The notes below the pieces were generated by a model, which saw nothing but the letters and a program-made list of their open reading frames with translations, ran no database searches and was not told the origin of the DNA. DNA of 64,000 bases from Shewanella litorisediminis (GTDB taxonomy: Bacteria; Pseudomonadota; Gammaproteobacteria; Enterobacterales; Shewanellaceae), in assembly GCF_016834455.1 (NCBI RefSeq), contig NZ_CP069213.1:2604501-2668500 (forward strand). The letters are read 5' to 3'. Numbering within the stretch: the stretch's first letter is position 1; the number at the start of each line of letters is the position of its first letter. The translations under genes and the position numbers were made by a program. Shown in pieces: positions 1 to 8,856 of the stretch.

Positions 1-387
1 CCATTGGTGTTCAAACAATGGATCGCCACCGTTAATTTGCACTGTCAGCGTTGAGATGGCTTCACTTTTTCCATCACTGACTTTAAAACGTACAACTTCG
101 GTCCCTTCCATTACATCGGTCAGGTAACTGAAGCTACCTTTGCTGGCATCTTCAATCTTCAGGGTGCCCAGTTTGACCTCACTCGGGTCGACAAGAGAAA
201 AGCTGATTCCACCTTCAGCATCTTTGCCATCCAACATACCTTCCAGACGAATCGACTGACGAGCTTCATAGGTAACATCCTGGCTCACTGGCGCTGTGTT
301 AACAGGCTCTGGTTTTGCTTTGTTATCGCTACCGCAACCTGCCAATAAAACGGCAGCGACGCTCAGCGCAATTATCGACTTATGCAT
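1..387 (-). CDS. Lipoprotein with Ig/cadherin-like domain, C-terminus outside window
   Basis: Open reading frame of 129 codons running off the left edge, so only the N-terminal part is visible. It begins with a short signal peptide ending in the lipobox LLAGC (Cys18), so it should be exported and lipid-anchored. Residues of about 35-115 resemble a bacterial Ig/cadherin-like (Big_9/VCBS-type) domain, with the pattern of L-G-x-L, G-x-F-x-Y and F-x-V-x-DG. The last visible residues, DPLFEHQW, resemble the start of kexin/furin-like subtilisin (S8) catalytic domains, which often read DPLF..QWHL. A surface S8 protease is therefore plausible but unproven. A ribosome site AAGGA lies 8-12 bases before the ATG. 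Confidence 0.7.
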   Translation of the reverse strand, partial: MHKSIIALSVAAVLLAGCGSDNKAKPEPVNTAPVSQDVTYEARQSIRLEGMLDGKDAEGGISFSLVDPSEVKLGTLKIEDASKGSFSYLTDVMEGTEVVRFKVSDGKSEAISTLTVQINGGDPLFEHQW

Positions 388-845
388 ACTTCATTTCCTT
401 TTGATAATAAAACGCCATACTGCCAAAATTTAATTAACGGCAATGATACACCTATCGGTACGGCATATTATTTTATTGTTATAACCTTGAATTTATTCGA
501 GGCGAAACATATGTAACACATGCAACAATTGATACAAAAAGGAAATAGTAGAAATATTTTCAATTAAATTTTAACAGTATTTAATTCGATATAGGGCAAT
601 GAGAAAATAGCAAGAAAAATCAAACACAAAGCATTGATTTGAAACTAATAAACAAAAATAGAGCAATTAACAGCCTTAAGGGGATAGCATGCCATTTAAA
701 CAGTTGGTTACAAACTTGGTGTGTATAAAAAATAATTAAGTGTGGCTTTTAATAAATTTTGCAAAAATACAGGACAGCGTTTTATATTTTATAGCCGTAC
801 GAACGTACGGCTATAAGTATAGATTTGACTGCTATAAAAAGTCGC
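388..845. other. AT-rich intergenic region
   Basis: 458 bases without a convincing gene between the start of the lipoprotein gene and the end of maiA. The sequence is markedly AT-rich and presumably carries the lipoprotein promoter near 390-480, but I cannot fix a -10/-35 pair. Its only clear structure is the palindrome at 791-814. Confidence 0.6.
791..814. terminator. Perfect palindrome downstream of maiA
   Basis: ATAGCCGTACG and its exact reverse complement are separated by AA, giving an 11-bp stem. It lies about 30 bases past the maiA stop, where a terminator is expected. Neither side carries a long T run, so a protein-binding palindrome is the alternative. Confidence 0.4.
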
Positions 846-1487
846 TTATTGCGCGTCGGGTTGATTTTCCGGCAGTGCGTCTATAAACGCCTGAGTGGCA
901 TTACAGTGGGCCTCGATTCGAAGGATATTTGGATAATTATCCAGCGGTACATTAAACCGGCGGGCATTGTATACCTGAGGAATAAGACAGGCGTCGGCGA
1001 GCGTCGGGGTATCACCAAAGCAATACTCACCACTGTGGCGGGCAAGCAGCTTTTCAAATGCCGTAAAGCCTTCATGGATCCAATGGTGATACCAGGCGTT
1101 TTTCACCTCATCGCTGAGTCCCATATCACCACTGAGGTACTGCAGCACTCGAAGATTATTCAGCGGGTGGATTTCACAGGCAATCGCAAGACACATGGCT
1201 CTGACCGTCGCCCTGTCGGCGGCAGACGCAGGCAGCAGAGGCAGCCCCATGCCTGTATCTTCAAAGTACTCCATGATGGCCAGTGACTGGGTCAACACTG
1301 AGCCATCATCCAGCACCAATGATGGCACCAGATGTTGTGGGTTAAGCGCCACATAATCGTCGCAGTGTTGCTCGCCGCCATTTTTCACCAGATGCACCGA
1401 CAGTTGCTCCGCATCCAGTCCCTTCAGATTCAGTGCAATACGCACCCGATATGCAGCGCTTGAGCGCCAGTATCCATAAAGTTTCAT
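846..1487 (-). CDS. maiA: Maleylacetoacetate isomerase
   Basis: A 213-residue zeta-class GST-like protein that isomerises maleylacetoacetate to fumarylacetoacetate with glutathione in tyrosine/phenylalanine catabolism. The N-terminal thioredoxin-like half carries RSSAAYRVR, the active-site region of bacterial MaiA, followed by an all-helical GST C-terminal half. Start chosen at 1487 (MKLYGYWRSS) because AGGAG lies 7-11 bases upstream; the longer reading frame to 1595 runs through the preceding hairpin. It follows fahA, whose product uses its reaction product, with a hairpin between them. Confidence 0.93.
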   Translation of the reverse strand: MKLYGYWRSSAAYRVRIALNLKGLDAEQLSVHLVKNGGEQHCDDYVALNPQHLVPSLVLDDGSVLTQSLAIMEYFEDTGMGLPLLPASAADRATVRAMCLAIACEIHPLNNLRVLQYLSGDMGLSDEVKNAWYHHWIHEGFTAFEKLLARHSGEYCFGDTPTLADACLIPQVYNARRFNVPLDNYPNILRIEAHCNATQAFIDALPENQPDAQ

Positions 1488-1538
1488 GCTGTTCTCCTCT
1501 GCCTTGCCGGTAGCCGACATTCCGCAGGCCACAATACA

Positions 1539-1564
1539 CAAAACGGGGCCGAGGCCCCGTTTTT
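1539..1564 (-). terminator. Hairpin between fahA and maiA
   Basis: ACGGGGCC-GA-GGCCCCGT stem with A-rich and T-rich flanks, resembling a rho-independent terminator in either direction. As it lies between two co-directional genes of one pathway, it may cause partial termination and lower maiA expression relative to fahA. Confidence 0.6.
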
Positions 1565-1578
1565 CATCACTCAAGGCA

Positions 1579-2565
1579 TCACGCCTTGTATTCAACTACC
1601 TGCTGATCGATGGCACCGAAAATGCTGTTGCCGTCATCGTCGAGCATTTCGATGCGTACCCGATCGCCAAAGCGCAAAAAGGGGGTACTGGCTTTGCCAT
1701 CGGCAATCACTTCCAGCATACGCTTTTCAGCGAGACAGCTTGAGCCAGCGCTGCGATCGTAGTTGGAAATGGTACCAGAACCAATGATGGCACCGGCGCC
1801 CAGCGGACGGGTCTTGGTTACGTGGGCCACCAGCTGGCTGAAGTTGAAGGTCATGTCCACACCGGCATTGGGCTTGCCAAAGAGCTCACCGTTCAGATGA
1901 GTGATAAGTGGCAGATGTACCTTGGTGTCCTGCCACTTGTCACCCAGCTCATCCGGGGTCACGGCCACAGGCGAGAAGCTGCTTGAAGGCTTGGACTGGA
2001 AGAAACCAAAGCCCTTGGCCAGTTCAGCCGGGATCAGGTTACGCAGTGACACGTCGTTCACCAGCATCAGAAGCTTGATGTGTGAGGCAGCGTTTTCGGC
2101 AGAGATCCCCATGGGCACATCGTCGGTTACCACAGCAATTTCAGACTCGAAGTCGATACCCCAGTCTTCGCTGGCCATTTCAATGTTGCTGCGTGGTGGA
2201 ATAAAGCTGTCGGAGCCGCCCTGATAAAACAGCGGGTCGGTCCAGAAGGTTTCGGGCATTTCAGCGCCACGGGCCTTTCGCACCAGCTCAACGTGGTTTA
2301 CATAGGCGCTGCCATCTGCCCACTGGAAGGCGCGTGGAAACGGCGACAGACACTTGGTTTCGTCAAAATCGACGGTGTTTTCAAGCTGACCGGCGTTGAG
2401 CGCATCGTACAGCTCAGTAAGCTGAGGGCTGAGCAGTGCCCAGGCATCCAGCAGCTGCTGCATGGTGTGAGCAATGGCGGGTACGGCTACGGCCTTGGTC
2501 AGGTCACGGCTTACCAGCATCAGCTGACCATCGCGGCGACCATTGTTATATGTGGCTAATTTCAT
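1579..2565 (-). CDS. fahA: Fumarylacetoacetase
   Basis: A 328-residue protein of the fumarylacetoacetate hydrolase family, which cleaves fumarylacetoacetate to fumarate and acetoacetate, the last step of tyrosine breakdown. It has the short bacterial form, with the FAH-fold C-terminal region around GAGAIIGSGTISN and an acidic metal-site segment (DFESEIAVVTDD). Start chosen at 2565 (MKLATYNNGRRDG), with AGGAG 7-11 bases upstream, instead of the frame start at 2586. Downstream is maiA; upstream is a TyrR-box-like site, in keeping with control by the adjacent tyrR product. Homogentisate dioxygenase, needed earlier in the pathway, is not in this window. Confidence 0.93.
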   Translation of the reverse strand: MKLATYNNGRRDGQLMLVSRDLTKAVAVPAIAHTMQQLLDAWALLSPQLTELYDALNAGQLENTVDFDETKCLSPFPRAFQWADGSAYVNHVELVRKARGAEMPETFWTDPLFYQGGSDSFIPPRSNIEMASEDWGIDFESEIAVVTDDVPMGISAENAASHIKLLMLVNDVSLRNLIPAELAKGFGFFQSKPSSSFSPVAVTPDELGDKWQDTKVHLPLITHLNGELFGKPNAGVDMTFNFSQLVAHVTKTRPLGAGAIIGSGTISNYDRSAGSSCLAEKRMLEVIADGKASTPFLRFGDRVRIEMLDDDGNSIFGAIDQQVVEYKA

Positions 2566-2696
2566 TCTCTGCTCCTGTCCTCGCACCGCGCCAGTTCTGG
2601 CACGATACGGTTTTTAATGGCGTAACAAATACCCCAAGGCGCGAACCTTTGAAATAGCGTGACTCAAATCACAATTCGCGGGGGATTCATGTCTTT

Positions 2697-2714
2697 TGTA
2701 AACTTTTACATACA
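2697..2714. promoter_or_regulatory. TyrR-box-like site upstream of fahA
   Basis: TGTAAACTTTTACATACA keeps the TyrR layout TGT-N12-ACA with G and C 14 bases apart. The left half is a perfect TGTAAA; the right half CATACA matches TTTACA at four of six positions. It is 132 bases upstream of the fahA start, between fahA and tyrR. Confidence 0.5.
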
Positions 2715-2803
2715 GCGAGAGATGCCCCCTGATGGCATGCCCCTCGCCACTCGATACTGGTGATAAATTGCCCGACTGACTGGCAAATTCTTTTTACACG
2801 GTA

Positions 2804-4342
2804 TCAGCGCTTCTTACTTATCTTGTATTCCCGCAGCTTGTTGGCGATGGCCGTGTGGCTTACCCCCAACTTCTTTGCCAGCTGGCGGGTGCTGGGGTAC
2901 GCCGGGTAAAGGCGTCGCAGCAAGCTGGACTCAAACTGGCGCATGGCTTCGTCCAGGGTGCCTTCGAACTGATTATCAAAGTAGCCGAAGCCTTCGGCGT
3001 AAGAGGGTAATTTAAGCTGCTCCACCGTGAGCTCTGCCGAGCCATCCCACATGGACACGGCGCGGAACACCGCGTTTTTCAGCTGGCGCACATTGCCCGG
3101 CCAGGCGTAGGTGAGCAGGTGATCACGGCAATTGGGGGAAATCCGCCGCATGGGGCTTGAGAGTTGCTGGCTGTAATGCTCAAGGAACATTTCTGTCAGC
3201 GGAATAATGTCGACCTTACGCTCTCTGAGGGAAGGCATGTGGAAGGAAAGCACATGGATGCGATAGTAAAGGTCTTCGCGAAACTCCCCCATCTGACACA
3301 GTTCAGCAAGATTTTTCTGGCTGGAGCAGATGATGCGTACATCGGCCCTCACCTCTTCATCCCCGCCAATGCGTCTGAATGACCCTTCGGTCAGAAGCCT
3401 CAGCAGCTTTACCTGTGCTGCCTTGGACATTTCGGCAATTTCATCGAGGAATACGCTGCCGCCCTTGGCTTCTTCAAACAGGCCGCGCTTGACGATTTGA
3501 CCATCGCGCACAAAACCAAATAACTCTTCCTCTGCCGCGCTGTCGGGCAAGGCGGCACAGTTGATGGCAATAAAGGGCCTCTCGCGGCGCATGCTGGCGT
3601 CATGGCAGGCTCGGGCCATCAATTCTTTGCCGGTACCGGTTTCCCCTGTGATGAGTAAGGGCGCGTCCAGTTGTGCCATGCGTTTGGCCTGCTTGAGCAC
3701 TTCTTTCATCTTGTCGCTGACGGCCAGCACATTTTCAAAGCCTGTGGTCTGGTTTTGCAGGGCATTGAACTGCTTGCCAACCCGGGCTGGTGATTTGAGC
3801 GACACCACGGCGCCGGCGAGTATGCTCTTGTCATCTTCATCGGGCAGGTAAATGGGCAGCATCTCGGCCAGGTATTCGTTCTGGCCTATGTGGACACGGG
3901 TTGCCTGGGCAAGCACCTGGCTTTCACTGAGCCAGCGCCCAAAACTGAAGCCCTGCACCCAATGGTTCAACGATTCTTCCACCACCTCGTGCTCTTTCAT
4001 ACCGAGGGTCATCAAGGCCGATTCGTTAACAATACGCACCCTGCCCTTTACGTCGATGGAAAATACCGAGTCCGGCAGGGTTCTGAGCAGGGTTTTCAGT
4101 GCATAGTGCTCTTGCTCAGACGGCATAAAGGCCACGGTACGCACATCGTGCACGCTCTCGACCTTACGGATTTGCGGCATCAGGGCACTCAAGGTATCGA
4201 AGCTGACCTCGGCAAACTGGAAATACAGGAACCCCCGGTTACTGGCATCGATGGCAAGCAAATTGATACCGTACTTTTCCAGCACGATAAGAATATCCTT
4301 GGCAAGCCCAACCCTGTCCTGACAACTCACTTCCAAACGCAT
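2804..4342 (-). CDS. tyrR: Transcriptional regulator TyrR
   Basis: A 512-residue TyrR-type regulator of aromatic amino-acid genes. Order of domains: N-terminal ACT domain (about 1-70), PAS-like domain (about 78-180), AAA+ domain (about 205-430) with Walker A GETGTGKE (233-240) and Walker B VFLDEI (297-302), and a C-terminal Fis-type helix-turn-helix (about 470-512, STRQLAKKLGVSHTAIANKL). The GAFTGA loop used for sigma-54 contact is missing: the segment reads EELFGFVRDGQIV. This matches TyrR acting on sigma-70 promoters. It sits between the two catabolic gene pairs it probably controls. Confidence 0.93.
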   Translation of the reverse strand: MRLEVSCQDRVGLAKDILIVLEKYGINLLAIDASNRGFLYFQFAEVSFDTLSALMPQIRKVESVHDVRTVAFMPSEQEHYALKTLLRTLPDSVFSIDVKGRVRIVNESALMTLGMKEHEVVEESLNHWVQGFSFGRWLSESQVLAQATRVHIGQNEYLAEMLPIYLPDEDDKSILAGAVVSLKSPARVGKQFNALQNQTTGFENVLAVSDKMKEVLKQAKRMAQLDAPLLITGETGTGKELMARACHDASMRRERPFIAINCAALPDSAAEEELFGFVRDGQIVKRGLFEEAKGGSVFLDEIAEMSKAAQVKLLRLLTEGSFRRIGGDEEVRADVRIICSSQKNLAELCQMGEFREDLYYRIHVLSFHMPSLRERKVDIIPLTEMFLEHYSQQLSSPMRRISPNCRDHLLTYAWPGNVRQLKNAVFRAVSMWDGSAELTVEQLKLPSYAEGFGYFDNQFEGTLDEAMRQFESSLLRRLYPAYPSTRQLAKKLGVSHTAIANKLREYKISKKR

Positions 4343-4458
4343 ATGTGAATGTATCCCTTTTGTAATCTTGTTCTTGGGAGTGGGGACCTCGTGTCCGCGA
4401 TTGGCCGGGATCCCGCTGAGAGTACCTGGCGCTATACGGTAGAAGGTATTGAGAAAAG

Positions 4459-4476
4459 TGGCAAGTCTTGTTTACA
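4459..4476. promoter_or_regulatory. TyrR-box-like site upstream of tyrR
   Basis: On the minus strand TGTAAACAAGACTTGCCA matches TGTAAA-N6-TTTACA at ten of twelve positions, with the G-N14-C core kept. It lies 117 bases upstream of the tyrR start, so autoregulation is the simplest reading. Confidence 0.45.
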
Positions 4477-4493
4477 GAACTCAGCGTCAACCA

Positions 4494-4533
4494 TAAAAAA
4501 ATCAGCGCCAAACTTAAGGTAAGGCGCTGATTT
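4494..4533 (-). terminator. Rho-independent terminator of phhAB
   Basis: On the minus strand the stem AAATCAGCGCC pairs with GGCGCTGATTT and runs into a T7 tract, 15-50 bases after the phhB stop. Confidence 0.85.
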
Positions 4534-4547
4534 CATTTGAATCCAAA

Positions 4548-4886
4548 TCAGTCCAGCAACTGGTCTGTCTTGGCTGCCATGATGAAGTCGTTGCGGTGCA
4601 GCCCCTTGATGGAATGAGACCACCAGGTCACTGTGACCTTGCCCCATTCGGTGAGAATACCCGGGTGATGGAATTCTTCTTCTGCAAGATCTGCCAGCTT
4701 GTTGGAGAAGGCCATGGCCAGCTTAAAGTTTTTGAACTTGTACACTCGCTCCAACTGCATAATGCCGTCGCGCACTTGCACGCTCCAGTCGGGGATCATC
4801 CGGATAAGCTCAGCCAGCTCGGCGTCGGTGACCTTGGGGGCATCAGCCTGACAGGCTTCACACTTCATGGATGCTAATTCACTCAT
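4548..4886 (-). CDS. phhB: Pterin-4a-carbinolamine dehydratase
   Basis: A 112-residue PCD/DCoH family protein that dehydrates the 4a-hydroxy-tetrahydropterin made by PhhA, so the cofactor can be recycled. The family signature is visible as EEFHHPGI followed by VTVTWWSH and GLHRNDF. The start at 4886 has AGGAG 6-10 bases upstream. It lies 27 bases after phhA in a two-gene operon closed by the terminator at 4494-4533. Confidence 0.95.
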   Translation of the reverse strand: MSELASMKCEACQADAPKVTDAELAELIRMIPDWSVQVRDGIMQLERVYKFKNFKLAMAFSNKLADLAEEEFHHPGILTEWGKVTVTWWSHSIKGLHRNDFIMAAKTDQLLD

Positions 4887-4913
4887 TACTGCTCCTTTAA
4901 TTCTTCTCGTTAT

Positions 4914-5705
4914 TTAAACGGCCTTGGCCTTGGGCTCAAACAAGGGGGCATGCAGCCCAAGTTGTCTGGCGCGGGTGACGGATTGCATGATGTCCATACG
5001 GGCAATCTCATCAAGGAAATCAATATGTTCAATTTCAAAATACACGGGCTGCATAATATCAATACGATAAGGTGTCCGCAGCACGTCCAGCAAATCAAAC
5101 GGTTTTCTTAACGGTTTATCACCCATGGCGTAGAGGGTTTCACCGGGTGAGCTCAGGATGCCGCCGCCGTAGATACGCAGCTCGCCATCCCGGGGCTTGA
5201 GCAAACCAAATTCCACGGTAAACCAATAGAGCCTGGCCAGATACACCCGCTCTTCTTTGGTGGCAGCGAGGCCAAGCTTGCCGTAGATGTGGGAGAAATT
5301 GGCGAAGGCCGGATTAGTCAGCAATGGGCAGTGACCGAAGATTTCATGAAAAATATCCGGCTCTTGCAGGTAATCAAATTCCTCGCGGCTGCGGATAAAG
5401 GTGGCCACCGGAAACTGGCGGCTGGCCAGCAACTCGAAAAAGCGCTCGAACGAAATCAGTGCCGGTACTGCCGCTGTTTTCCAGCCAGTGGTATCCAGCA
5501 GCACTTCATCAACTTCTGCCAGTTGTGGCACTCGGTCCTTGGGCAGTGCCAGGCGGTCCAGACCATCCAGATACTCCTGACAGGCGCGGCCCGGCAGATT
5601 CACTGCCTGACGTGCATAAAGCTCTGCCCAAATTTCGTTTTCCTGATCCGGATAGGCAATAACGCCGTGCGCATCAGGTTTGCGGGCAACATACTGTGTA
5701 CTCAT
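4914..5705 (-). CDS. phhA: Phenylalanine 4-monooxygenase
   Basis: A 263-residue pterin-dependent aromatic amino-acid hydroxylase converting phenylalanine to tyrosine. The non-haem iron ligands are visible as His120 and His125 in FHEIFGH and Glu165 in WFTVEFG. Length and motifs fit monomeric bacterial PhhA. Start is uncertain: ATG at 5705 (MSTQYVARKP) is preferred, but an in-frame GTG at 5717 adds four residues and neither has a strong ribosome site. It is followed by phhB, and a good TyrR-box-like sequence lies 106 bases upstream. Confidence 0.94.
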   Translation of the reverse strand: MSTQYVARKPDAHGVIAYPDQENEIWAELYARQAVNLPGRACQEYLDGLDRLALPKDRVPQLAEVDEVLLDTTGWKTAAVPALISFERFFELLASRQFPVATFIRSREEFDYLQEPDIFHEIFGHCPLLTNPAFANFSHIYGKLGLAATKEERVYLARLYWFTVEFGLLKPRDGELRIYGGGILSSPGETLYAMGDKPLRKPFDLLDVLRTPYRIDIMQPVYFEIEHIDFLDEIARMDIMQSVTRARQLGLHAPLFEPKAKAV

Positions 5706-5810
5706 CTCGGGTTTCACTTCAGGTTAACTTCAACCCCCCAATAGTGTTCCAAGGGCGGATTTTTGTTAACTGCCTCACGTTTTATTCCTGTGTCCTCTGC
5801 TAGCGAATTT

Positions 5811-5828
5811 CGTAAAGCTTTTATTACA
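5811..5828. promoter_or_regulatory. TyrR-box-like site upstream of phhA
   Basis: On the minus strand TGTAATAAAAGCTTTACG matches TGTAAA-N6-TTTACA at ten of twelve positions with the G-N14-C core, in the 360-base gap between phhA and galU. No other feature could be assigned in that gap. Confidence 0.55.
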
Positions 5829-6065
5829 ATCTCAATACAGCACAATAACCAAACTATGGCTCTGATGTGTTTTTTTGACAGGGTTACATCCGAATTGAAC
5901 AGGACTGATTCCCGTTTGCTCAAACAGGTGAAAAATTTACCGAATTGACCTTGTGGTCAATGGTTTTTCATCAAGGCTCCATTACAATAGGCACAGATAC
6001 AGGTGCCGTGAAAACGCGCGGCCAGAATCAACAAATCCCTTTTTGCACAGTTGCTAAGGAACACC

Positions 6066-6974
6066 ATGAGACAAACCAAAATCCGTAAGGCCGTGATCCC
6101 TGTTGCTGGTCTGGGTACCCGGATGCTCCCTGCCACCAAGGCCATCCCCAAAGAGATGTTACCCGTGGTGGATAAACCACTTATCCAGTATGTGGTCAGC
6201 GAAGCGGTGGCGGCCGGGATTAAGGAAATTGTCCTGGTGACCCACGCCAGTAAAAACTCCATCGAAAACCATTTCGATACCAGTTTTGAGCTCGAAGCCC
6301 AGCTGGAGCGCCGGGTAAAACGCCAACTGTTGGACGAAGTCCAGGCAATCTGCCCCAAAGATGTGACTGTGATCAGCGTGCGCCAGGCGCAGGCGAAAGG
6401 TCTTGGCCACGCCATCCTCTGTGCCCGCCCTGTGGTGGGTGATGAGCCCTTTGCCGTGCTCTTGCCCGACGTGATTATCGACGGCGCCAAGAGTGACCTG
6501 ACCAGTGAAAACCTCGCCGCCATGGTGAGACTGTTCGATGAAACCAGCACTGGCCAAATCATGGTGGAGGCGGTTCCCCATGAGATGGTGAATCAATATG
6601 GTATTGCCGACGTTAAAGGCCATCAGTTGGTTAACGGCGAATCCGTGCCTCTGGAAGCGCTGGTTGAAAAGCCTGCTGTCGACGAAGCCCCGTCCAACCT
6701 TGCTGTAGTGGGACGTTACGTACTGCCTGCTGAGATTTGGCCTTTGCTGGCACGCACTCCGGCCGGCGCCGGCGATGAAATTCAGCTGACCGATGCCATC
6801 GCCATGTTGATGGAATCCGTTCAGGTAAATGCCTACGGCATGGTGGGCAAGAGCCATGACTGTGGCAACAAACAGGGTTATATGCAGGCCAATGTTGAAT
6901 ACGCACTGCGCCACCCCGAGCTTGGTAAGGAATTCGCCAAGTATCTGAAGCAACTGGTTAAAGGACTCAACTAA
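6066..6974 (+). CDS. galU: UTP--glucose-1-phosphate uridylyltransferase (first copy)
   Basis: A 302-residue nucleotidyltransferase making UDP-glucose from UTP and glucose-1-phosphate. The N-terminal signature [18 protein letters not shown] and the internal VEKP motif are present. Start chosen at 6066 ([12 protein letters not shown]) with AAGGA 6-10 bases upstream; the frame begins at an upstream TTG at 6051. galE follows after two bases, so the pair would interconvert UDP-glucose and UDP-galactose. A second galU lies at 26061-26945 in the polysaccharide locus. Confidence 0.95.
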   Translation: MRQTKIRKAVIPVAGLGTRMLPATKAIPKEMLPVVDKPLIQYVVSEAVAAGIKEIVLVTHASKNSIENHFDTSFELEAQLERRVKRQLLDEVQAICPKDVTVISVRQAQAKGLGHAILCARPVVGDEPFAVLLPDVIIDGAKSDLTSENLAAMVRLFDETSTGQIMVEAVPHEMVNQYGIADVKGHQLVNGESVPLEALVEKPAVDEAPSNLAVVGRYVLPAEIWPLLARTPAGAGDEIQLTDAIAMLMESVQVNAYGMVGKSHDCGNKQGYMQANVEYALRHPELGKEFAKYLKQLVKGLN

Positions 6975-6976
6975 GG

Positions 6977-7987
6977 ATGACGATTTTGGTGACCGGCGGT
7001 GCCGGCTACATAGGTACCCACACAGTGGTGGCCCTGCAGCAGGCAGGTATGGAAGTGTTGGTTCTGGACAACCTCTCCAACGCCTGTGTCGAAGCCCTGA
7101 ACCGGGTCGAGCAGATCACAGGTCAGGCTGTGCCCTTCGTGCAGGGGGATATCCTCGATAAGCCCCTGCTGATGAAAATCTTTATGGATAACGACATTGA
7201 GGCGGTGATCCACTTCGCCGGCCTCAAGGCAGTAGGTGAATCTGTTACCCAGCCGCTGCGTTATTACGAAAACAATGTCACAGGCACTCTGGTACTTTGC
7301 CAGGTGATGGCCGAATTTAACGTGAAACAGCTGGTGTTTTCATCTTCGGCCACCGTGTATGGCGATCCGGCCAGCCTGCCCATCACAGAAGAGTTCCCCA
7401 CTGGCGCCACCAATCCCTACGGTCAGTCCAAGCTGATGGTGGAGCATATTCTGGCCGACCTGCACCATTCAGATCCCAGTTGGAATATCGCCCGCTTGCG
7501 CTATTTCAATCCGGTTGGCGCCCATGAAAGCGGGCTGATTGGCGAAGATCCCAACGATATCCCCAATAACCTGATGCCTTTTATCAGCCAGGTTGCCGTG
7601 GGCAAGCGGGAGAAGCTGTCGATTTTTGGCAATGACTACGCCACCCACGATGGCACAGGGGTTCGGGACTATATTCATGTGGTTGACCTTGCCGACGGTC
7701 ACCTCAAGGCCCTGGAGAAACTGAGAACCCAACCGGGACTGGTCACCTATAACCTGGGAACCGGTCAGGGCTACAGCGTACTGGACATGGTCAAGGCCTT
7801 TGAAAAAGCCTCGGGTAAAGCCGTACCCTATGAAATAGCGCCACGGCGCCCCGGCGATATCGCTGCCTGCTATGCTGACCCCGGCAAAGCCACTCTGGAA
7901 CTGGGCTGGAAAGCACAACGCTCAGTGGACGAGATGGCCGCCAGCAGCTGGCGTTGGCAGTCCGGCAATCCCAACGGTTATCGATAA
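6977..7987 (+). CDS. galE: UDP-glucose 4-epimerase
   Basis: A 336-residue extended SDR enzyme that interconverts UDP-glucose and UDP-galactose. It shows the NAD-binding motif TGGAGYIG near residue 7, the catalytic Ser in [10 protein letters not shown], and YGQSK (Tyr-x3-Lys). It starts two bases after the galU stop, indicating co-transcription. A short hairpin with a T run follows the stop. Confidence 0.95.
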   Translation: MTILVTGGAGYIGTHTVVALQQAGMEVLVLDNLSNACVEALNRVEQITGQAVPFVQGDILDKPLLMKIFMDNDIEAVIHFAGLKAVGESVTQPLRYYENNVTGTLVLCQVMAEFNVKQLVFSSSATVYGDPASLPITEEFPTGATNPYGQSKLMVEHILADLHHSDPSWNIARLRYFNPVGAHESGLIGEDPNDIPNNLMPFISQVAVGKREKLSIFGNDYATHDGTGVRDYIHVVDLADGHLKALEKLRTQPGLVTYNLGTGQGYSVLDMVKAFEKASGKAVPYEIAPRRPGDIAACYADPGKATLELGWKAQRSVDEMAASSWRWQSGNPNGYR

Positions 7988-7992
7988 GATTC

Positions 7993-8011
7993 AGGCCCTC
8001 CGGGGCCTTTT
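7993..8011 (+). terminator. Weak terminator-like hairpin after galE
   Basis: AGGCCC-TCCG-GGGCCT followed by four T residues, just after galE and just before the napF start. The stem is short and the T run limited, so partial read-through into napF is possible. Confidence 0.4.
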
Positions 8012-8015
8012 GCCT

Positions 8016-8519
8016 ATGAAAGAGAACATCAATTTAAGTCGTCGCCGACTCTTCAGCCGCCGCAAAGACAACGCCCTGAGGCCGCCCTTTGTTCGCGATG
8101 ACATAGAGTTTACCGATCTGTGCAGCCGCTGCGGCGATTGCATGACGGTGTGCGAGACGAAGATCATCGTCAAGGGTGAAGCCGGTTTCCCCGAGGTTCG
8201 CTTCGACAACGCCGAGTGCACCTTCTGCGGGGAATGCGCCAAGGTGTGCCCTGAGCCCATCTTTACCCTCGATAAGTCTCCGGCCTGGACACTGAAGGCC
8301 AGTATCAACGACACCTGCCTTGCCCACAGAGGGATTTGGTGCCAGAGCTGCAAAGATGCCTGTGATGCCAGCGCTATCCGCTTTACTCCAACGCTTGGCC
8401 ACGCGCCCACGCCGGAATTGCTGCTGGATGCCTGCACCGGCTGTGGCGCCTGTGTAGCACCCTGCCCGGTCGATGCCATTGTCATCATAAAACCCGAGAC
8501 AAGCCCGCAACAGGGCTAG
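8016..8519 (+). CDS. napF: Ferredoxin-type protein NapF
   Basis: A 167-residue cytoplasmic iron-sulfur protein of the NapF family, linked to maturation of the periplasmic nitrate reductase. After an Arg-rich N-terminus (SRRRLFSRRK) it has [4Fe-4S] motifs CSRCGDCMTVC, CTFCGECAKVC and CTGCGACVAPC, plus a further Cys group CQSCKDAC. Start chosen at 8016 (MKENINLSRRR); the upstream extension overlaps galE in another frame. No other nap genes are nearby, so it is separated from its usual operon. Confidence 0.9.
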   Translation: MKENINLSRRRLFSRRKDNALRPPFVRDDIEFTDLCSRCGDCMTVCETKIIVKGEAGFPEVRFDNAECTFCGECAKVCPEPIFTLDKSPAWTLKASINDTCLAHRGIWCQSCKDACDASAIRFTPTLGHAPTPELLLDACTGCGACVAPCPVDAIVIIKPETSPQQG

Positions 8520-8587
8520 CGCAACCCTGGCATTGCAGCAGTCAGTGAAGGTGGAATGAGGACCGGGGCGAGGATAGGCGTCGGTTC

Positions 8588-8650
8588 TTCCCCTGTTCCC
8601 TGTTCCCCTATTCCCCTGTTCCTCTATTCCCCAATCCACCTATTCCCCAG
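8588..8650. repeat. Degenerate TTCCCC tandem repeat, period 7-8
   Basis: Runs of TTCCC recur about every 7-8 bases over some 60 bases in the 337-base gap between napF and the bactofilin gene. The remaining gap is ordinary sequence with no gene seen. Confidence 0.7.
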
Positions 8651-8856
8651 CTTGTCACTTCCCCTCTCCTGCCACCGGCCTTGATGGGCGCATTGGCTCG
8701 CCATGCCCGCCTCTCCTCCACCGCAGCACCGCATCAAACTGGGAGCTGAGCCAAATTTCTGACATAAGCGCCAAATATTAGTGGTTTGCACTGACGCAAA
8801 TCGGGAGTAACATCCGTCAAACAAATTTCTCATACTTCGGAATTATCTCCAGAACT

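Noticed and set aside
5875-5903. Promoter on the + strand for galU starting from TTGACA at 5875
   Set aside because: No acceptable -10 hexamer is found 16-18 bases downstream.
6159-6953. 264-codon minus-strand frame opposite galU
   Set aside because: It lies wholly inside a gene with unmistakable GalU motifs and has no ribosome site or recognisable domain.
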